Part shown: positions 56,109-64,000 of the stretch, piece after piece
Position numbering within the stretch: position 1 is the first letter of the stretch
Layout: each line of letters opens with the position of its first letter
NCBI RefSeq assembly: GCF_004379255.2
Contig: NC_056041.1
Location: 21,607,559 to 21,671,558, forward strand
Source: Salvia splendens
Taxonomy: Eukaryota; Streptophyta; Magnoliopsida; Lamiales; Lamiaceae
Direction: 5' to 3'
DNA: 64,000 nucleotides
Notes under the pieces: model-generated
The model's database searches: none
What the model saw: the letters and a program-made list of their open reading frames with translations, nothing else
Told to the model about the DNA's origin: nothing
Program-made: the position numbers and the translations under genes

Positions 56109-56589
56109 AGTTGGACCAAAATGACATCGTTTTGGGTGCTATAGAAGTCTTGTGTGTCCACGTAGATAATCCGACATGATACATTGGTTTCAATCTAGCC
56201 GAAAATAGATAGGTTAGGTCGGATTAGAAAATTTGCACATCCAGTTAAGTTTGTCATTTTACGGTTACAAGAAATTGTGGAGAATTTTCTACTATTTCTT
56301 AATTCATGCAGATGCCGCTTTTCTTTCTTGCTCACATAAGATTTATACGATTTTATTGAATTAGTATGAAATCTACATCTTCATCCCAACAAATTAGACA
56401 TAACTGGACTCACAGAGTAGTATATGATTTATGAAATGAGATTTTGGAGAGTTGATGTTTCATTAAAGTTGCATTCTCTTGTGATTTACTCCTCCAAAGG
56501 CCAAAGCATTGAAATGAATACATTGTTGATCTTGATCTATATAAGTTGCAGCAATCTGAACAAGAAGCAAGGTAGAAGAGGTAAAAGTG

Positions 56590-58684
56590 TTAAGTATTGA
56601 TAACACGAGAAACCCTCTGAAAAAAGATACTGCACATGCTGGAGCTGAACATGAGCGTTTCCTTCATCCATTCTGGGGCAACCCTCTCGAAAGTCCCCAG
56701 GGACAAAACGCGGTATAGCAGCTCGACTTCTCCATCTGCCTTTGTTATCCATGTCAAGCTGAATGAGTAGCCTGCAACAAACAATATAAATTCAACAGCA
56801 GTTCGTTCCTGATAAGCAGCATACACTATTCCAGCAACACCATTAATGGAAATATCCACATTTACAACTCATGACAAATTTCGGTTTTAAGGATAAAAAA
56901 CTAATAAAAGTGAACTAAGAAACATCAAAGGCCATTAAGCAGATACAGAGAAAAGGAGCATGTCATAAAACCAAAACAACCCAACCAAGTCTCAGAAAGA
57001 AAATAATATTACCACTTGACTGATGACGCGCCAAAATGGACACTTCATTACTTTTAGTGACAGGGGAAACTTTGAGGCCAACTACATACTCAACAAGATA
57101 TTGAAACATGCAGTTGAATGAGCTTGTATCTGCAGCATCACCAGTAGCAAGTCAGAGTGTTAAGCTCATGGCCTGTAGCAAAATGAAGTGACGTGATTCC
57201 TTTAAGGATATACCTGAACTGTTGGTCGTTCTTAGACAGCAGGCAGGCTGAATCATAAATTATCAAATGTCAGGCAAAAGTGAAGAATACATTTTAACCT
57301 GAATGTGTATAATTTAGCTACCTGCTGGACGATGCTTGGGACACCGCTGCTTTTGTCCCTAGGAACAAGTTGACCTGATGGATGGTCGACTTCAACATCA
57401 ACATATGGAGCAGCTGCATGCTCACTAATATGAACATATTTACGTTTTTTTGATGATTTTGCAGGAGATGTTCCTTGCGATTGTTCACCAGGGGTATTGT
57501 GTGAATTTTCCTGTCCACTTTCCTTGGCCATAGTGTAGCTTGAACATTCTTTCTCTTGGAGCCTTGAAATTTCTTCACAGAGTTCCTTATCTAAAAATGT
57601 TTAGGAAGATATTAGAGGACTTTGAACACTCAATGTTTGAAAGTATGGAAATTTGACCACTCTGTTAAAATTATGCGTAAAAGGGAGAGCTATAACTAGA
57701 GAATTCCTGTTGTAAGCAGGAAGCATAATTCAGAAGTCCAACCCTCAATCATTAAAGTCGTGCAGGTTAGTTCATTAAAGAAGCCGGGTTAGAGTTCAAG
57801 AAACATGATTCACTCCTTAGTAATTTGTGTGCATATATGTAGACCACGTCTATTGCAAAACAAACCTTGTATACATAGTTTTTGGCTCCAAATGGAGAAC
57901 TTTCACTTCTTGTACCAGCAATTAAAAGGAAATTTACTACGGCATGTGAAATGATAACCACACAGAATGGCCAGTGGACTTTCTGTGCAGATATTCCCCT
58001 TCATTTTCCCATGTTGGGCAATGGAGAAGTGCAAGTTGATAATAGTAAAAATGTGATATCTAAAGTAGGTGAAGGAATTTTTTTCTCACTCTTTTGGTTC
58101 TCTTCTGCTAACAACTTTTGGAAGTGAATGTGTTGTTCATGGAGCTTTTCATTCTCACTTTTCAAGTATTGGATCATTTCATCAGCAGCTGCATTGACAG
58201 ATATATCAAGAGTTTAATTCAATTTGGTTAAACATGCTTCACTAATCCAAATAGAAGTACAAAATAATAATCTCATAACAGCAACAGTTAAAACTGGTAC
58301 TCCTCACCATTCTTTAACGGCAAAAGTCAATCCAACCAAATTAATTACTTATAAAAGGCTACAAATTGCAATGTTCAAGAGTTCCTTGTTTCAAGTGGCA
58401 AGAAAACACTGGGAACTAACTAACAAGTTGCAAGCAATTAACGCTAACTGGCACAATAAGCTCAAAACAAGGGGGAGATGCATATATTTTCCCATACCAG
58501 CTTCATACTTCAAGAATTTCACTTCTTGCTCGTAATTCAGTTCGTCAAACTGGTACTCTTTTTCCTTCTGCATCAGAACATTAGTTTCAGTACGGATATA
58601 CATATTTTTTTGTTAAACGAGCGGAATCAGAAAGACCTTCAGTTTGGTGTATTTGTCGTATAGCTTCGAGTAAAGAGCTTCCAT
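56590..58684 (-). CDS. Plant coiled-coil protein of unknown function (DUF7806-like?)
   Basis: Seven minus-strand exons join without a lesion to 272 residues: 58684-58637, 58567-58498, 58188-58090, 57590-57322, 57247-57214, 57129-57013 and 56771-56590. Residues 1-90 are a charged coiled coil (MEALYSKLYDKYTKLKKEKE, then EMIQYLKSENEKLHEQHIHF and LCEEISRLQEKE). A Ser/Lys-rich linker contains the possible nuclear signal KSSKKRKYVHI. The C-terminal 105 residues form a conserved-looking globular part (FNCMFQYLVEYVVGLKVSPV, then YSFSLTWITKADGEVELLYR and VAPEWMKETLMFSSSMCSIF). I do not know its function; from memory it resembles plant-specific DUF7806-type proteins, unverified. The ATG follows a splice-acceptor-like TTTCAG, so a non-coding first exon may lie near 58.98 kb. 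Confidence 0.82.
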
Positions 58685-59611
58685 CTGAAATCCACACCAG
58701 ATAAAAAAAATCCATCAAACCCTATCAACACAATTTCTCAATTCCAAGTCCAATTCATCACTTGTGCAAAACAGTGAGCTGGATGATGACATAATTAACA
58801 TAAAATTGCATCTGATGTAACAAATTCACAAGGAAATTGAAAATGTTAATCCTCACAACCAAATTTTTCGATAGCAAAAATCAAACTATAATCTGGAAAA
58901 ATGGCGTGAAATTAATCACACACCTCTGATGAAATACCTTTCGGATAAATGCTTTCACGATCCACACACGCACCAACAAGCTTAGATCTGCAACGTTGAG
59001 GTTTTTAGCAGGATTCACTTTCCCGTTTCGAAGAATTTGAATGTACACCTGATGTTCAAATCGAATTTTATTTTTGTTGGAATTTTAATATACAGAAAGG
59101 CCCAATTTTCCTTTACTCAGTTATATATGGCCGTGAAAGGCCCAACTGTGGTATATAAGTCCAATAACTTTATCTTTCTTTTCGAGACCAGTCCAATAAA
59201 AATTTAAAACAAATAATGCCAAAAGTAGCCTAAGATCATCAATGAAATTGATGATGGGAGCTCAATAATTTTGTTTATTGCTAAATCATAATGACAGATT
59301 TAGGTAAAGTTCAATTGAGATCGACCAGCCTCGTAGTGGGGTTGAAATTTTGTATTAAATTCGATTTTTGAAATATAGGCTATGATGTGAGCAAGAAAAA
59401 AAGAAATAGGATTAGAAAGGGAAAAGGAATAAAAAAGAATCAAAATGAATTATTTACGGTTCTTTGTCTCTTTTATTCACAAAAGAATAAATGTACCCCT
59501 AATAAGTATAGACAAAGTAAGGTTATCCACAACTATCTTTCAAATTCATTACATCACTGTACTATCTATGGATCCTTATATCATTTTTTTACCTTATTTC
59601 TTAGTACTTAA
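58685..59611. other. 5' flank of the coiled-coil gene
   Basis: It probably holds a non-coding first exon and promoter of the minus-strand gene near 58920-59060. Nothing else is supported. The open frame at 59387-59611 lacks any motif. Confidence 0.45.
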
Positions 59612-59892
59612 TACTAAAATTATTAAATTTTGTCTCACATCAACTTGGTGATGATCCTAGCTCATTTATATAGGTATAGATAATTCTTCCCCTTATAAGG
59701 CCTTTTAAGAGCATCCGCAATAGCGGACATTCCGGCAGTCGTCCGCTATTGCAGCGGAAGAGGCAGACGCGTACGTCCCTTGCGGACGAGAGGTCGTCCG
59801 CGGGTGTGATCGGACGTCCGTCGTGACGTCCGCTATTGCGGTGACACGACGGACGTCCCGGCGGACGTCTCATTTTTTCTATTTTAAAAAAA

Positions 59893-59984
59893 CTCTATAT
59901 ATATGGCTCGTTGAACTTCATTTCATTCGCACCGCTTGTATTAACGAGTTTCTCTCTCTCTACTTTCATTTCTTGTAAAGATAA
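59893..59984 (+). promoter_or_regulatory. SANT-gene promoter and leader, homologous to the transposase leader
   Basis: TCTATATATATGG at 59893-59905 is followed by GTTGAACTTCATTTCATTCG, then a CGCTTGTATTAACGAGTTTC segment and a CT tract, ending just before ATG 59985. The same order occurs before the transposase at 2144-2239. Confidence 0.7.
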
Positions 59985-60138
59985 ATGGAGCATGACAGTG
60001 ATTCTCCCGCCACGAGTGATTCACAAACCCCGATGTTCCCCATTGGAGGTGGGGGAAATGTTGGTGGAACTGCAAGGATGCCCGGGATGATGCCCCAAAT
60101 GCCAGCGATGATGGGCGAGTACTATAATATGTTCCCTT

Positions 60139-60250
60139 GGATGGTGCCCCAAATGCCCGGGGGGAGTGGAGGGACGGTGCCCCAAATGCCCGGGGGGAGT
60201 GAAGGGACGGTGCCCCAAATGCCCGGGGGGAGTGGAGGGATGGTGCCCCA
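60139..60250 (+). repeat. 33-bp tandem repeats encoding VPQMPGGSGGT
   Basis: Three nearly identical 33-bp units and a partial fourth (GTGCCCCAAATGCCCGGGGG plus GAGTGGAGGGAC) encode 11-residue repeats; two single-base differences separate them, implying recent expansion. Confidence 0.9.
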
Positions 60251-60785
60251 AATGATGCCCGTGATGGGGGGAATGATGCCCGGTATGATGCAGGGCATGG
60301 ATGCTGTTGCGGGGGTGGCAGAGTGGGGGTCCCCCAATCACCTGGGGACAATGTGTATCGCCCCTACAAGGATTTATTGTCCAGTGATTCCCGGAGTACT
60401 CCACTTGAGACTCAGTTCACCGGCATTGAGACTTCCTCTTTGGAGGAGTTGGGGATATCTCCGGTCAATGAGTCTCCCACTGAGATACCACCGGCGGTAG
60501 GGAAGTCGAAGAAGAAGGACAAAGGCAAGGGCAAGGGCAAGGACATTTGTGAGTCCTCGTGTGTCCTCATCAATGGGGGGGGTAAGGGAGAGGAGGAGGA
60601 GGTCGGCGAGGGAAAGAGGACCGTCTGGAGCGAGGCGGATTGCGTCGCCCTGGCAAAGGCCTGGATGAGTATAGTCGAGGATCCCTACATCGGGGCTAAC
60701 CAGACTATCGACAGGATGTGGTGGCGCATTAGCCATAACTATATCAAATTCAGCCCGGCAGGTGGGAAGCCTCACGATGGAGAGC

Positions 60786-62615
60786 TGTAATGCCCCAAAA
60801 CCCACCTTAGACGAAAAAGTGAATTTCCGGTGCTGTAAATCGTCGAAATTAGGGTTTTCGGCGAATAATTCGAAATAAATAACAAAATAAATTCTGATAA
60901 TTCGATAAATCATGGAATACTGAAATACAAGTCTTAAATAAGTGTTAGAAAATATATGTGAGCAAAGAATTGAGTTTTAATGAATTTTAGTACGTTTTTT
61001 AGAAAAGTCGCCGATTAGAGTTTTTCGGCGAATTTGCCGAGAAACATTAGGAATTTCCATTGGAAAATAATTTATATGGAATCTAGAGATCAAAAGAAGT
61101 ATAATATAAGTAATATTGTGCAAGAAATTAAAATTTAATCGATGTTCGTATAGAGAATTCGATAGAAGGGCATTTCGGTCTTTTTACATTAATTAAATCA
61201 ATTCTTTCTCTTTATTTGGAAAGTGCCGATTTTTACTCATCAACTAGGAATGAAATGGCTGCAAATTTTATTTTAAATATTAGAGAGAAAAGAGATTTGA
61301 AATAAGAATATGAAATAAAACGTCCCGTTTGCTTGGTCATACGTGTTTGGTACAATTGGCATGCCATAGGACAGCAGCGCTGCATTATATGTGATCACTC
61401 GTCTTCTGGATAACCGAAGCGAGGATCGTCTGTTATCTGATGGGCCCCTATCTGATCTGTCTGATCTGCACCCTCATGGGTGGTCTGTGCGGAGTCCTCT
61501 CGAGGACAAAATCCGTGTCTGCATCTGATTCTGTTTCTGATCTGGTCCGTGTACCCTACCTGAAACCAAGCAGATATAGGGGTTATATGATAAGATAATA
61601 TAAAATAATATCTGATGACTTCTGAATAAGAATATGTAATCTGTTACGTATAAAATAATATCTGATGACTGGTGAATAAAGTTCTGTTATATGTGATAAT
61701 ATAATAAGATAAGATGAAATAATATCTGATGACTTCTGAATAAAGAATCTGTAATATGTGATCTGTGATATTTAATAAGATAAGATAAAATAATATCTGA
61801 CGACTTCTGAATAAAGGATCTGTAATTTGTGATCTGTGATATTTATAAGACAAGATAAAATAATATCTGATGACTTGTGAATAATAATATCTGATGGATA
61901 AAATAATATCTGATGACGTGGGAATAAGGATCTGTGATATGTGATATGTGATTTGTGAAATATGATATATGATATGATTGTTGATCGGACCTCACACGGA
62001 AGAAATGATATATTATGTTGATCGGTCCCCGCTCGGGGTAATTAACACGGAAAAATAGTATATGAAAATAAATGATAAAAGGAGAAAAATGTGATACGAA
62101 ATAATATATGACGATATGTGAAATATCTGAAGAGACATAAGTAAGAATATATGAAAAGGTTGTATGATGAAAATACATATAAGTTTGATATAGTGATATT
62201 GTAAGTAATTTTTGGAAATTTGTGAAATTAAAATGAAAACCAGCAAAAGATTAAAAAGGAAATAATGTAGTTACTATTGTCTTAGCTGAGAGGTCGGATT
62301 CTGTAGTTTGGATATTCCTACTGGGCTTTCGAGCTCACTCCCCATCTTTCCCCCCCTACAGGTTGGAGTTGATCTTATGTCAGTGGTGTTGCGCAGCTTT
62401 GCATCTTTGGTGAGTCACTGGTGGTCAACTTGGTTTAGTAGTTGTGGCATGTTGTGTAATAGTTTAATCTTTAATCTTCCGTTGGATAAATGTTAAGTTT
62501 TTAATTGTGCTTTTAAGCTAAAAAGAAAAAAAGGAAAATTTCAGCACGGGTTTTCGATACTGAAACGTGACATCACTTATTCGGTGGGTTTACCTACCGG
62601 TTAAGGGGTGTTACA
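60786..62615. mobile_element. Solo LTR nested in the SANT gene (1830 bp)
   Basis: It begins TGTAATGCCCCAAAACCC and ends TTAAGGGGTGTTACA, with a perfect duplication AGAGC (60781-60785 and 62616-62620). The TGTAA...TTACA ends and the TGCCCC motif suggest Ty3/gypsy. It contains tandem repeats at about 61590-61920. No internal retroelement domain remains. Confidence 0.9.
61590..61960. repeat. Minisatellite in the solo LTR, about 60-70 bp units
   Basis: Blocks containing AAATAATATCTGATGACTTC, GAATAAAG and ATCTGTAATATGTGATCTGT recur about five times with drift. Confidence 0.8.
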
Positions 62616-63885
62616 AGAGCAATGCCGGAAACAGTGGGAGCGGCTGGGGAGATCGCTCACCCGATTTTCCGGCATCTACGAAAACAACGTCCGTACGACA
62701 ACCAGCGGCATGTCCATGGAGGATGTGAAGAGTTTGTCCATGCAGCAGTTCATCGACAAGAAGAAGAAGAAGTTCAACATCTTCAAATATTGGGATGTCT
62801 ATCTTGTGCTGCAGGATTTCGCCAAGTTTCGTGCGGGTGTTGAAGCTGCTGGCCGAAGCGGACGAAGCTCAACGCCTCCGGCGAGTACAGCAGCAGTGCC
62901 GGTTCCCACGACCTCCCCAAAGCCGCCGTAGAGATCCCGACCCCTCCATCGTTCTCCTGCCGCCGTCGCCCGCGGGTCCCACGAGGTCCAATCGGCAGCT
63001 CCTAGTCAGGACAATGCCCAACTCACCCACCTCATGCGCATGCAGCACAATCATACTTTACTCGACACCATAGAAAAGTGGCGGGAGACGACTGACCCCT
63101 TATACAAGGAGATGTTGAAGGGGGTCATCGACAGTATGAAGCGCGGGTTGGGTCTGGCCAAGGGGACGACAAGGAGTGAGGTGGGGGCCGCGTGTATCGA
63201 AGCTTTGGGATGTTTTTTAAATTTGAACTATGTATTTTTTTTTGAACTATGTATTTTTTAATTTAATTATGTATGTTTTTTTTAAAAATAAAATGTTGAT
63301 TTTTTCTCGTATTCGTGTTGAAATTTTAATTCCATAAAATTGCATATTTGTGAATTTGTGAATTTTGATTATTGGGATGTCCGCTATTGTGGAGTGAGAT
63401 GTCCTTATGACGTGGCAGTGCTGTGGGATGTCCTTATGACATAGCAGGAGGTGTTTTAGGATGTCCGTCGGGACATCCGTCCCTATTGTGATGCTCCAAG
63501 GGGTGAATGTCTCATTTCTAATATGATATCAGAGCGGGCCCAAGTTGATGATGAATTTTATCTCTTTATCTCTTCTCTTGCCTACCCATGTAATGGAAGT
63601 CCGATGTGTCATTCCGGCCCACACGTGAGGGGGCATGTTAAAACATTAAATCTTGTCCCACATCGACTTGGTGATGATCTTAGCTATTCTATATAAGTAT
63701 GGATACCCACCCCCTATAAGACTTTTTAAGGGGTGAGTGATCTATTTCTAATCCTTAAGAAATACTAGTACTCGTATTCCATCATTTATTAATTTAATTA
63801 TTAAAGATCTCACTATTTTACTTCTTTTTACATTTCTTTTTTTCCCAACCAGCGAGACATACGCCGTAGAGGGGGGAGGGGTGTT

Positions 63886-64000
63886 GTAACGCGCCCCTCT
63901 ACCAACTCGTTCTGTTGGGACGAGACGGAACCTTTACTATCTATTTGAAAAAAAACATATATGATAAATTTTTTATTTCTTAATATTGTGTATAATGATT
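63886..64000. other. Possible LTR start at the window end
   Basis: TGTAACGCGCCCCTCTACC near 63886 resembles the TGTAACGCCCC start of gypsy LTRs. The rest lies beyond the window, so this is only a hint. Confidence 0.25.

Larger units (their letters stand above)
59985..63175 (+). pseudogene. SANT/Myb-like partner protein of a PIF element, split by a solo LTR
   Basis: The ATG at 59985 opens MEHDSDSPATSDSQTPMFPI and a Met/Gly/Pro-rich region with repeated VPQMPGGSGGT units. A frameshift near 60330-60350 moves to SPGDNVYRPYKDLLSSDSRS and a Lys-rich KSKKKDKGKGKGKD. The SANT core is RTVWSEADCVALAKAWMSIV, EDPYIGANQTIDRMWWRISH. The solo LTR interrupts at HDGE; its 5-bp AGAGC copies restore ...HDGE|QCRKQWERLGRSLTRFSGIY exactly in frame after conceptual removal. 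The gene continues through SGMSMEDVKSLSMQQFIDKK and FNIFKYWDVYLVLQDFAKFR. A frameshift near 62930 precedes MRMQHNHTLLDTIEKWRETT and ends near 63175. The conserved GxFW and K-x2-W motifs are better kept than in other copies. Confidence 0.8.
59709..63496 (+). mobile_element. PIF/Harbinger element, SANT-like gene only, holding a solo LTR
   Basis: Termini GAGCATCCGCAATAGCGG and CCCTATTGTGATGCTC are flanked by TAA (59706-59708) and CAA (63497-63499, one mutation). The left arm is an array of GGACGTCCG-type palindromes; the right arm has GATGTCCTTATGACGTGGCAG repeats. The gene inside is SANT-type; no transposase occurs. Without the solo LTR (60786-62615 plus one 5-bp copy) it is about 1.95 kb, like its relatives. 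Confidence 0.88.
59612..63753 (+). mobile_element. TRIM retrotransposon, split by a PIF element (about 351 bp net)
   Basis: The 3' terminal repeat is 63636-63753 (TGTTAAAACATTAAATC ... TTTCTAATC). The 5' repeat is 59612-59708 continued at 63500-63523. Between them lie a primer-binding site complementary to initiator Met tRNA (TGATATCAGAGC at 63524-63535) and a purine-rich tract GTGAGGGGGCA before the 3' repeat. The 5-bp duplication CTTAA is at 59607-59611 and 63754-63758. It has no coding capacity, as is usual for TRIMs. The 5' repeat is interrupted by the PIF element 59709-63496. Confidence 0.82.

Noticed and set aside
57882..58535. Plus-strand open frames at 57.9-58.5 kb
   Set aside because: They overlap introns and exons of the minus-strand coiled-coil gene and have no motif of their own.
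63524..63535. A tRNA gene suggested by ATATCAGAGC
   Set aside because: It is a primer-binding site complementary to initiator tRNA-Met next to a TRIM repeat; no cloverleaf can be drawn.

Overview
The window is nuclear DNA of a flowering plant, almost certainly a eudicot. It has GT-AG introns, an AT-rich background, plant-type genes (an autoinhibited Ca2+-ATPase, a PSPG-box glycosyltransferase, an MAM33-type protein) and dense plant transposons (PIF/Harbinger, MULE, hAT, Stowaway, TRIM, solo LTRs). I lean towards Lamiales from the repeat flavour, but this is low-confidence inference.

Four host genes look intact. They are a single-exon zeatin O-glucosyltransferase-like UGT (18117-19505, +), a three-exon mitochondrial glycoprotein/MAM33 family gene (33804-36079, +), a seven-exon ACA4/ACA11-type P2B calcium pump (45969-52369, +) and a seven-exon coiled-coil protein gene of unknown function (56590-58684, -). 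A decayed nucleotide-sugar transporter pseudogene lies on the minus strand at about 52.9-54.7 kb. The four genes are unrelated in function and form no operon or cluster.

Layout. 1-3.9 kb: a SANT-only PIF/Harbinger element (cut by the window edge), then a 1981-bp transposase-only PIF element with an intact 439-codon DDE transposase. 6.1-9.1 kb: solo LTR. 10.28-16.78 kb: a 6.5-kb Mutator-like element with long palindrome-rich TIRs and a perfect 9-bp TSD, carrying a broken plant-mobile-domain (PMD) gene and only the N-terminal part of a mudrA transposase, with a hAT element nested in the PMD gene. 17-24 kb: hAT MITE, the UGT, then a hAT element holding a Tourist-like MITE and a solo LTR. 28-33.6 kb: two SANT-only PIF elements and a PIF MITE ending just upstream of the MAM33 gene. 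40.5-45.8 kb: solo Copia LTR, a broken transposase-only PIF element and a SANT-only PIF element abutting at one shared TTA, the latter ending 170 bp before the Ca2+-ATPase start codon. 55-64 kb: LINE remnant, hAT MITE, the coiled-coil gene, and a three-layer nest (TRIM containing a SANT-only PIF element containing a solo LTR).

The most interesting pattern is in the PIF/Harbinger elements. No element here carries both proteins expected of the superfamily. Each roughly 2-kb element carries either a DDE transposase or a SANT/Myb-like partner, yet transposase-only and SANT-only elements share terminal arms, subterminal motifs and a promoter/5' leader. This looks like a bipartite transposon system with a shared chassis. 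Second in interest is the MULE carrying a PMD gene. All coordinates, TSDs and frames were read by eye; family names rest on motif recognition, not on searches.
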